Positions 27,024-36,029 of a stretch of DNA of 64,000 bases are shown in pieces. This stretch comes from CBDBDZ01 sp965204215. GTDB taxonomy: Bacteria; Pseudomonadota; Gammaproteobacteria; Pseudomonadales; GM7GCV1. Below the pieces are notes generated by a model. That model had not been told where the DNA came from. It did no database searches and saw only the letters and a program-made list of their open reading frames with translations. Position 1 is the stretch's first letter. Every line of letters starts with the position of its first letter. Position numbers and translations under genes: made by a program. The stretch is taken from assembly GCA_965204215.1 (NCBI GenBank), contig CBDBDZ010000013.1, positions 1,054,001-1,118,000 on the forward strand, given 5' to 3'.

Positions 27024-28310
27024 TGATTGAGTATTGAATATGAGGATATTGTTTTCAAAAATGAAAATAAAAGTAGCTTTTAGTGCGTTATCAGGATAGC
27101 TAACATCAACATTTTGATAGACAAAGAAAAATATCATCCATTTTTTCAAATTCCAGGCGCAAGCAGCCATCAGTAAATTGATTGAATCGCCCTCACTGCC
27201 TTTAAGCCAGTTCCTTGATAATCGATAATCGTGTTTGAGGTGCCCAATAATAGGTTCAATCGCTGCACGTTGCCGACATAATATTCGCTTCTTTTGGGAT
27301 TGATACGGCGTATCTCGTTTCAGCTTTTTATTGGGTAATAACACCTCAACATCAACATGCTTGTTTGCACCTCGATAACCACGGTCAAGCACAGCTAGTT
27401 CTATTGTTGTTTGCCGATGCTCATGAGCAGATTCTAAAGCTGCTTTCAAATTCTTTGAGTCATGTTCATTTTCATCATGGCTGGCTACGCCAACAATGAC
27501 CTGACTTTTCTGTGTGGCTACAATTGATGCTTTACGTCCATACTCATAGGGCTTATGGTCTTTGCCTTTGCCGACACAGTAAATGTCAGGTTCATGTAGT
27601 GAGTACACTTTGTTTTTATCTTTAGGTTGTTGAATTAGTACACGCTCATACAATTCAAACGATTCTGTCTGTAACGCCAATACTGTTGCTGGTAATTTTC
27701 GTTGTAATTCACGCAGTAAAATACCAGCTATAGTTCTTAAACGTTTTAATACTTTACGTGCTTTAGCACGTCGTTTTACATGACGAAAATAACGACAAGA
27801 TAAACGTAATTCTTTCACTTCTTTGACAAAGGTTCGACGTTGTTGAATTCCTTCTTCTTTAGCTAACTTATTCAACCGATTAATAATCTTGATTGCCAAC
27901 TTACTATCGGTTGGGTAAGTAATCGCTTTTTCTTGTACCCTACTATCAACCAATACCGTGATTTCATCCGATGCCTGTCCATGCAATAGTACGCTACTAT
28001 GAAAAAGTTGCTTCACGCCCTCTTCGCCAATACGTTGACGAAACTTAACCAACTCAGTTGAATGACAAGGAGGCAATGTTTGAAACACCGTCTCTCCACA
28101 GAATACTTGATAGTAGGGATTCATTTGCCACTGTTCAACGACTGAATCATCACTCAAATTGTACAGTTGCTTTAACATTAACAGACCACTCATAAGTCGA
28201 ATTGGTTTAGCACGGCGCCCTTTAGCACTGTATAAAGGGCTGAGCGATGACCAAGCTCTTCGGCTATGACTTTTTTTGTACGGTCTCCCTTCTTGTAAAG
28301 GCGAAGACAA
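26964..28310 (-). pseudogene. IS5-type transposase, disrupted at both ends
   Basis: The core has DUF772-like SPLYSAKGRRAKPIRLMSGL (about 23-42), the first Asp in VLVDSRVQEKAITYPTD (about 119-135), the second in VLDRGYRGA and the last acid in RAAIEPIIGHLK, all of the IS5 DDE type. The N-terminus lacks some 30-40 residues seen in relatives; there is no ATG, and the frame only opens at a TTG. The C-terminus has been changed by the IS4 insertion: codons ACT CAA TCA are the target duplication, after which 15 foreign residues are read from the IS4 end. Without the insertion the gene ends Leu-stop at 25728-25733. Probably inactive. Confidence 0.85.
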
Positions 28311-28369
28311 ACTTTTTTCAACTCTAGTCGAGACTCGGGGCTAAGGGTTCTTAAATCTACTTGTTTCAT
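28190..28369 (-). pseudogene. IS630-like N-terminal HTH fragment
   Basis: A 59-codon frame from ATG 28369, out of frame with the IS5-type transposase that follows. It begins MKQVDLRTLSPE and contains LKKVCLRLYKKGDRTKKVIA, which resembles the N-terminal helix-turn-helix of IS630-family transposases. After about residue 42 the sequence becomes the IS5 gene read in the wrong frame. It looks like a remnant of an IS630 element cut by the IS5-type element. Resemblance is from memory of the family, so moderate confidence. Confidence 0.45.
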
Positions 28370-28703
28370 GACAAGTATTATAACATAAAATTATGATATA
28401 TTCATGCAGGGTTAATAAATACATTGAATTATAACGCATTACATTAGTCAAGCATCAAACTTTTTTATGAAATGTCCAAGTTAAAGTGAATTGGATTTAA
28501 GTGGAGTATATCACTCGCTAACTAACGGAACGACTGTTTTTTTTTTTAAGTTCATTTTTTTTGAAAACTGTTGTGATTATAATAATTGATGTGTAATAAT
28601 TCTACAGTCCATCGTTAGACGCAGAGTTAATTTAGAGTTAATTTAAATTTTTGTAGATTAATGATGAAAACTTTTACCCACTAATTTTATCTGAGTGAAA
28701 TAT
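28311..28703. other. Gene-poor stretch upstream of the TonB receptor
   Basis: Apart from the IS630-like fragment up to 28369, this AT-rich stretch holds no gene I can support. A TATAAT at 28578-28583 is a possible -10 box for the receptor gene, but no well-spaced -35 box accompanies it. A run of 12 T lies at 28537-28548. Confidence 0.4.
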
Positions 28704-31700
28704 ATGAAAACACGTCCCTTTTTGAAACGATTAGCTCTGAGTGTGGCCATTAGTGCCTCCATAATTGTGCCGTCTTTAATGCTCTCCATTGTTGCCTCAG
28801 CGCAGTCTGCTGATGATTCAACGATAATAGAAGAAATGGTTGTTACGGGTTCGCGTTTAAAGCAAACCAACCTGATCTCACCTAGTCCTGTTACTCAAGT
28901 AGAAATTGAGGATATTCGAAAAAGAGGTACTATTGATATAGTAGATTTTGTGAATACATTACCTGGGGTTGTTTCTGCTCAAACTAACGAGGTGTCAAAT
29001 GGTGCAGTAGGGACTGCTTCACTTAATCTTAGAGGTCTTGGTGCGGCAAGAACATTGGTTTTAGTAGATGGTAAACGATTGGCTCCTGGTCGGCCTGACT
29101 TTATTCCCGCTGACTTAAACCAAATTCCAACCGCGTTGTTAGAGCGAGTTGAAATTGTAACAGGTGGAGCTTCTGCTGTATATGGTTCTGATGCAATTGG
29201 TGGCGTGGCGAATTTTATATTAAGAAGAAACTTTGAAGGTGTTGAAATTGCTACTAGCTATGGTTTTAATCAAGATGGAAATAATAACGACTTTGCTCAA
29301 GACGTTTTAAGTAGAACAGCTACAGATGGTTTAGTTCCAACTGGTGGTGTAATAGATGGGAATACCTTTGATATAGACGTTATTTTTGGAGTGAATTCAG
29401 GAGATGGTAGTGCCAATATTACTGGCTACTTCAAATATGTTGACCAAAGTGCTATTCTTCAAGGGACAAGGGATATATCTCGATGTGCCTTTGTTGATAT
29501 TGGTGATTTTGGGTTCTTTACCGATATTCAATGCTTAGGTTCTAATTTTGGTCCTTTTCCAACCTCTTTTTCATTAAATGCATTAGTTGACCCTGTAACA
29601 AATACTCCATTAGCTAATCAGCCAGGGACATTAGCCCCAGGCTTGACGGTTTCACTTGATGGAGGCGGCACCATTCCTCGTGATGCCAATGGCAATATTA
29701 TTACTGGAGCAAATAATGCCTTTAATTTTAATCCTCTTAATTTTTTTCAAAGACCCACAATAAGAACTCAAGCTGGCTTTTATGCTAATAAAGAATTTAA
29801 TAATCATGTGGAATCTTACCTCTCAGTTGGTTATACACGCAATGTAACTGATGCACAAATTGCGCCATCGGCTACCTTTGGTGAAGTGTCACAAATTAAT
29901 TGTGATAATCCGTTTTTATCAGGAGAGTTGCGCCAACTAATTTGCACAAGTCGTGGTTTAGCTGGAGATGATTTGGCTCCAATTCAGGTGAACAGGAGAA
30001 ATGTTGAAGGCGGAGGTAGAAACTCGCGTATTGAATTGAGTAACTTGAGAGTGGTAGGAGGTTTTAGAGGATCGATTAATGATAATTGGAATTATGATAT
30101 TTTTGGTCAATTTTCCGACACAGCTCAAACCACCATCAATACTGAAGATTTTGAAATTGATTTATTAAATGAAGCTCTTCTTGCTGTTGAAGATAGTAAT
30201 GGTAATGTAGTATGTTCTTCTGGAAGAGATGGATGTATCCCTCTCAATTTGTTTGGAACATCACCAGTGAATTTAGAAGCGATAAACGCTATTGCAGTGC
30301 CAACAGTATTAACAGGTTCGTCAACTCAAAATATTTTTGGTTTTACTATTGATGGTGTTCTTGCTGATTATAATTTGCCTTGGGCAGAAGATGCACCTCA
30401 AATATTAGGTGGTTTCGAATGGAGAAGGGATGGATTACAAAGTCAACCAGACAATGTTTTGCTTACAGGCAATGCAACAGGTTTAGGGGGCCCATCTACT
30501 CCTGCAAATGCATCATCGACTGTATATGAGTTTTTTACGGAGGTTCAAATACCATTAATACAGGGTGTGGGTGGAGTAGAAAATTTAAGCTTTAACGGTG
30601 CATATCGTTATTCAGATTATAGCTATAGCAACAAGCTTATTGGAGGAGAACAGAGTGATGGTTTTGGTGTAAGTACCTTTGCGCTAGGGCTTTCTTATAT
30701 CCCACTAGATGATATTCGTTTTAGAGGACAATTTCAAAGAGCTATACGTGCTCCGAATGTCTTTGAATTATTTGACCCGACGGCTATACAACTATTTAAT
30801 GCATCTGATCCTTGTTCAGGTCCTACTCCCTCTGCAAGTCAGGAAAATTGTGCTTTAAGTGGATTGCCCGCAGCTCAGTTTGGGTTTGTCCCTCCTGATG
30901 CTGGACAGTTGCAAGAGCTAACTGGTGGTAATGCTGGGTTGCAGCCAGAAGTTGCGAATACGTTCACAGTTGGCGCTATTTATCAGCCGCCTATTGATGG
31001 TTTGACTATTAGCCTTGATTATTTTAATATTGACGTTGAGGATTTTATTAATACTGTTCCTTCTGCTACTGTACTTTCTGGCTGCTTAACTAATGGGGAT
31101 CCCATATTTTGCGCACTTTTCAATCGAGATGATTTAGGAACTATCCAAATTGATGGGTTTATTGAATCAAATTTGCAGAATATAGCAAATCGCTCAACTG
31201 ATGGCATAGATATTGATATTAATTATGATTTTAACCCAGCTGAGCTATTTGGAATTGCAGATATAGGCGATTTTTCTGTGCGCTATACTTCATCGATATT
31301 ATTCAATTTTGAAGAGACTGCTTTTCCAGGAGACACACCGCTTGATTGCTTAGGTAATTTTGCTGGCGGTTGTACTGGTGCTGGTGGTGTTAATGCTGAC
31401 CCTGTATTTGATTATAGGCATGTAACAAATTTTGTTTGGGCTTCAAAGTATGATGTAGAACTAACACTTTCATGGCGGTACTTTTCTGAAATTGAAAATT
31501 TAGATGGCGAACCAATATCACCTCTAACAATATTTGAATCTGAAAGTTTTCTGGATGTTAGTGCAAACTGGCAGTATAATCAATTTGATGTTACCTTTGG
31601 TGTAAATAATATCACTGGTAATGACCCTGGCTTTAATAGCTTTGTTGATACTCAAAATGGGAATACATTCCCTAGTACTTATGATGCTGCAGGGCGATAT

Positions 31701-31733
31701 ATCTTCCTTGCGGCCAGAGTTTCATTTAATTAG
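28704..31733 (+). CDS. TonB-dependent outer-membrane receptor
   Basis: A 1009-residue receptor. Signal peptide about 1-34 (ends ASAQS); TonB box near EEMVVTGSR (about 43-51); plug domain about 55-165 with TLPGVVS, LNLRGLGAARTLVLVDGKR and ERVEIVTGGASAVYGSDAIGG... motifs; beta-barrel to the end, finishing in AARVSFN with terminal aromatic Phe-Asn. Large barrel of the type used for carbohydrates, peptides or other large ligands rather than small siderophores, but the substrate is not visible. ATG 28704 is preferred to GTG 28695. It is followed by a lipoprotein gene after 35 bp, suggesting a receptor-lipoprotein pair. Confidence 0.92.
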   Translation: MKTRPFLKRLALSVAISASIIVPSLMLSIVASAQSADDSTIIEEMVVTGSRLKQTNLISPSPVTQVEIEDIRKRGTIDIVDFVNTLPGVVSAQTNEVSNGAVGTASLNLRGLGAARTLVLVDGKRLAPGRPDFIPADLNQIPTALLERVEIVTGGASAVYGSDAIGGVANFILRRNFEGVEIATSYGFNQDGNNNDFAQDVLSRTATDGLVPTGGVIDGNTFDIDVIFGVNSGDGSANITGYFKYVDQSAILQGTRDISRCAFVDIGDFGFFTDIQCLGSNFGPFPTSFSLNALVDPVTNTPLANQPGTLAPGLTVSLDGGGTIPRDANGNIITGANNAFNFNPLNFFQRPTIRTQAGFYANKEFNNHVESYLSVGYTRNVTDAQIAPSATFGEVSQINCDNPFLSGELRQLICTSRGLAGDDLAPIQVNRRNVEGGGRNSRIELSNLRVVGGFRGSINDNWNYDIFGQFSDTAQTTINTEDFEIDLLNEALLAVEDSNGNVVCSSGRDGCIPLNLFGTSPVNLEAINAIAVPTVLTGSSTQNIFGFTIDGVLADYNLPWAEDAPQILGGFEWRRDGLQSQPDNVLLTGNATGLGGPSTPANASSTVYEFFTEVQIPLIQGVGGVENLSFNGAYRYSDYSYSNKLIGGEQSDGFGVSTFALGLSYIPLDDIRFRGQFQRAIRAPNVFELFDPTAIQLFNASDPCSGPTPSASQENCALSGLPAAQFGFVPPDAGQLQELTGGNAGLQPEVANTFTVGAIYQPPIDGLTISLDYFNIDVEDFINTVPSATVLSGCLTNGDPIFCALFNRDDLGTIQIDGFIESNLQNIANRSTDGIDIDINYDFNPAELFGIADIGDFSVRYTSSILFNFEETAFPGDTPLDCLGNFAGGCTGAGGVNADPVFDYRHVTNFVWASKYDVELTLSWRYFSEIENLDGEPISPLTIFESESFLDVSANWQYNQFDVTFGVNNITGNDPGFNSFVDTQNGNTFPSTYDAAGRYIFLAARVSFN

Positions 31734-31768
31734 TACTTTTTAATAATTTATTTCATGAGATCATACCA

Positions 31769-33562
31769 ATGAAAATTTTTTACTTACCAATATATTTACT
31801 TGTTTTTGCATTAATAGCTTGTGATTCAGATACTCTTTCGGAAATTGGCACTGACCAAGAACAACCGTCTCTTTCAGGAGTAATTGTTTCCAGCAGAGTG
31901 ATTAACATCGGCGACCCAGTCAACATTAGCATAGATGCTTTAACGACGGGTGTAACTAGTACCCCCACCTTCATCTATTCATGGGTGCAAACTTCAGGTA
32001 CAAATGCTGTATTATCAAATACAGATGCCGCAACAGTAAATATAAGTTTGCCATCAGTTGATACAACTGAAACCTTATCGTTTCAAGTGACTGTTACTGC
32101 CGAAGGAGGATTTAATGCTATGGCTACATCAGATATTGTTATACCAGCAAATGCTACTCCTACTTGCCCAGCTGTACTAGGGAATTTAGACGTGAATTTA
32201 AGAGTGACTCCACCTGCTGGTGCGCCAAATTGTGGAATCTCTGAAGGTGCTTTAACAAGCTCTGCCAATTTGACTGCAGGTACTAACTGGTACCTCGATG
32301 GTGGTTTGCAAATTGGAGGCGTTGAGGTGCAAACGAATACTGTTGATCCAAATTCTCAGGATACAGTCGCTTCAACACTAACAGTCAGTTTAATTATAGA
32401 CGCAAGTGTTAATGTTTTTGCTTCAGGTTTAGGGCATATTTTCGTTCACGAAGGGTCTTCAATTATAGCATCTGGTACAAGCGCCAACCCTGTAATTTTT
32501 TCTAGTTCAGATGTGGGTTTTGATGGTGCTGGAGAATGGGGTGGTCTTTTTATTCGCGGTGATGCAGATTTAGATTTTGTAGTAGTAGCAGAAGGTGGTT
32601 CAGGTATTTCAGTGGCAGGAACAATTTATAATGATAATATCGTAATAAATGGTTCTAGTAATGCGGATTTAGATTTTGTTCAATCACATGATTCTGCGAG
32701 AGACGGTATTCGTTTGCAGGATACAAACGCTTCACTCAATTGGGTATTAGTTACAGGTCCAGGGAGAGATGGTATTTGGTACAATGATTACAGTGGTACT
32801 ACTGAGGAGTTACTTGTCATTCACCGATTAAATTCGGGTCGTTCGGGTATCTACGCTTCTGAAAGTACAGATACGATCACGGTTGAACCCATGTTTCAGC
32901 GTGTTACTTTAGTGGGCAGAGATGCTACCAGCGTATCTGCTGCTGACTCAGATGGAAGGGAATTTGGGATACTGTTTGCGGATCATGTCAACTCAGGAAT
33001 TTTCCATGATGTAATAATTGCTAATTTTGCTAATGGTTGTTACGAAGTAGATGGAACGGCTGATGTAAGCGGCTTAGGAGCTAATGTAGATGGAGTGCAC
33101 TGCGCTAACGAAGCAGGTGGTAATCCTGCGTTTGGAGTTGTTAGAGAAGGGGAAGATTCACTACCGCCAGAGATGAGAGATTTAAATTCTGATTTTATGG
33201 GGGTTGGAAATGGTAATGGTTTACGTTACTATAATGGTTCAATGATGCCTGTAAATTTTACTGGTGAATCGGAGACAAGAACTTTTACATCTGGTTGGTA
33301 TTTATCTTCAATTGGTGATACTGCTTCAACAGATCCATCTGCTACTGTTTTAGATAATGGTGACTCTGATGGCGATGAAAATGTCCTCAATCGCGCTGGA
33401 ATAAGTGCAGATGGCCTTCGTATTGGAGCTATACCTGGAGAGGCTCCTACTAATGTCCAGTTTGATGGGTGGACAGTTTCTACTGTTAATACTGAGCAAG
33501 ACACTGATGCTGGGGTGGCTACCAATACTTTTGTGTTAATGCCGCCTGTCCCAGGTAGTTAA
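31769..33562 (+). CDS. Lipoprotein with right-handed beta-helix repeats
   Basis: A 597-residue surface lipoprotein: signal peptide with lipobox LIAC (Cys18), an Ig/PKD-like domain (about 30-125, ISIDALTTG...FIYSWVQTSG), and a parallel beta-helix from about 175 to 460 with repeated Gly/Asn/Asp-rich turns (GEWGGLFIRGDADLDFV, GRDGIWYND, GRSGIYASE). The C-terminal 100 residues are less regular. It may bind or hold the ligand taken in by the TonB receptor encoded just upstream, as such pairs often do, but no enzyme active site is apparent. A rho-independent terminator follows. Confidence 0.7.
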   Translation: MKIFYLPIYLLVFALIACDSDTLSEIGTDQEQPSLSGVIVSSRVINIGDPVNISIDALTTGVTSTPTFIYSWVQTSGTNAVLSNTDAATVNISLPSVDTTETLSFQVTVTAEGGFNAMATSDIVIPANATPTCPAVLGNLDVNLRVTPPAGAPNCGISEGALTSSANLTAGTNWYLDGGLQIGGVEVQTNTVDPNSQDTVASTLTVSLIIDASVNVFASGLGHIFVHEGSSIIASGTSANPVIFSSSDVGFDGAGEWGGLFIRGDADLDFVVVAEGGSGISVAGTIYNDNIVINGSSNADLDFVQSHDSARDGIRLQDTNASLNWVLVTGPGRDGIWYNDYSGTTEELLVIHRLNSGRSGIYASESTDTITVEPMFQRVTLVGRDATSVSAADSDGREFGILFADHVNSGIFHDVIIANFANGCYEVDGTADVSGLGANVDGVHCANEAGGNPAFGVVREGEDSLPPEMRDLNSDFMGVGNGNGLRYYNGSMMPVNFTGESETRTFTSGWYLSSIGDTASTDPSATVLDNGDSDGDENVLNRAGISADGLRIGAIPGEAPTNVQFDGWTVSTVNTEQDTDAGVATNTFVLMPPVPGS

Positions 33563-33589
33563 TAGCTTAATTAGAGTAACTAAACAAAA

Positions 33590-33616
33590 AAACCTCATTA
33601 AACTGAGGGTTTTTTA
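33590..33616 (+). terminator. Rho-independent terminator after the lipoprotein gene
   Basis: Stem AACCTCA (33591-33597) pairs with TGAGGGTT (33604-33611), a six-base loop, followed by a run of T to 33615. Placed 28 bp after the lipoprotein stop codon. An A-run precedes the stem, so it might also work for the other strand. Confidence 0.8.
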
Positions 33617-33864
33617 ATTGGGGAATAAAGAGAGTTATTTTAGTAGGGAGCTTGTCTTCATGGCTGTAAGTCGCTCTATCACCTGCTGTATTTTTGCTGA
33701 ACGTTGCTTTGTTGGCCTGTGCATGGACAGATTTCAATATTTGATAATGTGAATTGCTACTTTCAAACAAGTCGCCACCAGATTGTTTCAAGTCGGACAT
33801 ACACATTATCCATGTTTATATTGCTATAAGATGCCAGCCTTTACATACTTGGCTATCCAAAATC

Positions 33865-34170
33865 ATGCAACAAACTCTTGTCTACTGGCGCGACATCCCC
33901 TCCCAGGTTATTGTTAAGAAAGGGCGCGATAAAGGTAAAGCTATGCTTTCTGAGCGTTATCAGGAAGCTATTGACCGCGCAGCTATGCGCGCAGGAAAAG
34001 GCAGTAGTGATTTATATATGGAAGAATGGCGACGTGAAGTTTCCAGTATTGAATCAGATTTGTCTCCTGCTGATTATGCCAAACAAAAAGCAATGGAATT
34101 AGAAAACAGTGTTGATAGTGATATGCTCTCGCAGATGATTAAAAACAAAGGTTTTAAAAATGCTCGATAA
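33865..34170 (+). CDS. Virulence_fact (PF13769-type) small protein
   Basis: A 101-residue soluble protein beginning MQQTLVYWRDIPSQVIVKKG and continuing GRDKGKAMLSERYQEAIDRAAM. This is the pattern of the short proteins annotated as virulence factor in marine alphaproteobacteria, which commonly lie beside the folate and corrinoid genes found next to it here; the virulence label has little basis. The real role is unknown but the neighbourhood points to C1 metabolism. Its end overlaps the next gene by 11 bp. ATG 33865 chosen; the frame is open further upstream without family features. Confidence 0.75.
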   Translation: MQQTLVYWRDIPSQVIVKKGRDKGKAMLSERYQEAIDRAAMRAGKGSSDLYMEEWRREVSSIESDLSPADYAKQKAMELENSVDSDMLSQMIKNKGFKNAR

Positions 34171-35053
34171 TGTAATTAAATTTATGACAGGTTTCACCAT
34201 TGAAACCACACCAGGTTTTGCCCAAAAAATTGCAGACTTTAGAGATTATTTGCGAGAGGGAACTACTGTCTATGTAACCTTTTTACCTGGTTCAGATTTT
34301 AACGACACCATTGCGGTAATTAAGCGTTTAAAAAATGAAGGAATGAATCCTGTACCACATATAGCCGCACGTAGTGTGCCCGGTAAAGACTTTTTAAATA
34401 GTAATTTGGATAGGTTGACCAGTGAAACTGGAATTGAACGCGTTTTGGTTATTGCAGGGGCTGTTGAAAAACCAATAGGTGACTTTAGCGATTCCATGCA
34501 AATTTTAGATACAGGACTATTGGACAAATACGGTATTAAAACCATTGGTTTGGCCGGTCACCCGGAAGGTAGCCCCGATATGTCTGATGAAGCTATTAGT
34601 GATGCCTTAAAATGGAAAAATGCATTTAATGAGCGAACTGATGCCAATCTGCATTTAGTGACACAATTTTGTTTTGAGGCTGAACCCATTATTCAATGGG
34701 ATAAAAAAGTCAACGCTGAAGGTAACCGTTTGCCTATTGATATTGGTATACCAGGACTTGCCACATTGAAGTCGCTACTGGGTCACGCCAAAGCCTGCGG
34801 TGTAGGTGCATCGATGAAGGTATTGACCAAACAAGCGAAAAACCTCCATAAATTGCTATTGCTTCAATCACCAGATAAAGTAGTCAAAGACTTGGCTGAA
34901 TATGTTGCAAGTGATGCCGACAATGGCATTTCAGGCGTTCATATGTACCCACTTGGCGGGCTCAGGCGCTCAGCTATATGGAGCTACGCTGTAACTGATG
35001 GCAACATTGAAGCAACTAAAGACAGTTTCAAAGTCACTATTGATATTGATTAA
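34160..35053 (+). CDS. Methylenetetrahydrofolate reductase-like protein
   Basis: A 297-residue TIM-barrel protein of the MetF superfamily, which interconverts 5,10-methylene-THF and 5-methyl-THF using FAD. Visible landmarks: the FTIETTPG start (in place of the usual FSIEFFPPK), VTFLPGSDFNDT, PHIAARSVPGKDF, RVLVIAGAVEKPIGDF (flavin/folate contact region), and FCFEAEPIIQWD (about 171-182). It diverges from housekeeping MetF, as does the set found next to methyl-corrinoid genes. Together with the following methyltransferase it would move methyl groups onto or off folate. Overlaps the preceding gene by 11 bp. Confidence 0.82.
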   Translation: MLDNVIKFMTGFTIETTPGFAQKIADFRDYLREGTTVYVTFLPGSDFNDTIAVIKRLKNEGMNPVPHIAARSVPGKDFLNSNLDRLTSETGIERVLVIAGAVEKPIGDFSDSMQILDTGLLDKYGIKTIGLAGHPEGSPDMSDEAISDALKWKNAFNERTDANLHLVTQFCFEAEPIIQWDKKVNAEGNRLPIDIGIPGLATLKSLLGHAKACGVGASMKVLTKQAKNLHKLLLLQSPDKVVKDLAEYVASDADNGISGVHMYPLGGLRRSAIWSYAVTDGNIEATKDSFKVTIDID

Positions 35054-35077
35054 TTTTACATTTAGAGATTCTCCACC

Positions 35078-35983
35078 ATGACAACTACCGTTTTAAGCTC
35101 ACCTGACAAAGAAGTTAAAATTGGCTTTGATCAACCTTTTATTATTATTGGAGAGCGTATTAATCCCACAGGTCGTAAAATTCTTGCCGAAGAAATGAAA
35201 AATGGCGACTACAGCCGTGTTGAGTCTGATGCGCTTGCACAAGTTGCCGCAGGGGCGCAAATGTTAGACGTTAATGCAGGGATACCTTTAGCTGACGAGC
35301 CACAAATTCTTGCCGATTGTATTCAATTGGTGCAATCCATCACTGACGTGCCACTTTGCATTGACTCATCGATTATTGATGCGCTGGAAAAAGGTTTGTC
35401 TGTTTATCAAGGTAAGGCCCTGGTTAATTCCGTAACGGGTGAAGATGAAAGTTTAGAGCGTGTCTTACCGCTGGTTAAAAAGCATGATGCCGCAGTAGTG
35501 GCAATTTCTAATGATGAAACAGGCATTTCCGAAGATCCAAACGTGCGTTTTGATGTAGCCAGGAAAATTGTTGAACGTGCGCAAGACTATGGCATATCAG
35601 TAAATAATGTAGTGGTAGACCCATTGGTAATGCCAATTGGAGCAATGAACAGTGCAGGGGTCCAGGTTATGGCACTAGTGCGCCGTCTTCGAGAAGAATT
35701 GAAAGTTAATACGACTTGTGGTGCTTCCAATGTCAGCTTTGGACTGCCTAATCGCAACGGCATTAATCGTGCATTTTTGAGTATGGCGATTGGTGCAGGC
35801 ATGACTTCTGCTATCACCAGCCCATTACACCCTGAAGTTATGGAAGCGGTAAAGGGAGCTGACGTTATGATGGGTCACGACCCGGATTGTACCAATTGGA
35901 TTAAAAATTATCGCGAACCAGCACCAGAAGGTGAAAGTTCACGTAGTGGACGCGAAGGTGGCAGGCGCCGTCGTCGTGGTTAA
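35078..35983 (+). CDS. Methyltetrahydrofolate:corrinoid methyltransferase (pterin-binding)
   Basis: A 301-residue pterin-binding TIM barrel of the MtrH/AcsE/MetH-folate-domain type. Landmarks: FIIIGERINPTGRKILAEEM (about 16-35), the LDVNAGIP motif (about 62-69), CIDSSIIDALEKGL, NSVTGEDE, VVVDPLVMPIG, and TTCGASNVSFGLPNR (about 213-227). It should transfer the methyl group between 5-methyl-THF and a corrinoid protein. The C-terminal 20 residues are unusual, rich in Arg and Gly (SGREGGRRRRRG). No corrinoid-binding protein is encoded nearby, so its partner must lie elsewhere. Confidence 0.88.
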   Translation: MTTTVLSSPDKEVKIGFDQPFIIIGERINPTGRKILAEEMKNGDYSRVESDALAQVAAGAQMLDVNAGIPLADEPQILADCIQLVQSITDVPLCIDSSIIDALEKGLSVYQGKALVNSVTGEDESLERVLPLVKKHDAAVVAISNDETGISEDPNVRFDVARKIVERAQDYGISVNNVVVDPLVMPIGAMNSAGVQVMALVRRLREELKVNTTCGASNVSFGLPNRNGINRAFLSMAIGAGMTSAITSPLHPEVMEAVKGADVMMGHDPDCTNWIKNYREPAPEGESSRSGREGGRRRRRG

Positions 35984-36029
35984 GGCCGTTTAAGTTTCTC
36001 TTAATTTAAGTTGTTTCAAGGTTACTCTG

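Noticed and set aside
28561..28583. Sigma-70 promoter for the TonB receptor gene (TTGAAA and TATAAT)
   Set aside because: The spacer is only 11 bp, too short for a normal promoter; only the -10-like box is noted.
33567..33806. A 79-codon ORF on the - strand between the lipoprotein and the Virulence_fact gene
   Set aside because: Its last 14 or so codons are the terminator hairpin read backwards and there is no clear ribosome binding site; the composition looks protein-like, so it is kept only as a weak possibility.
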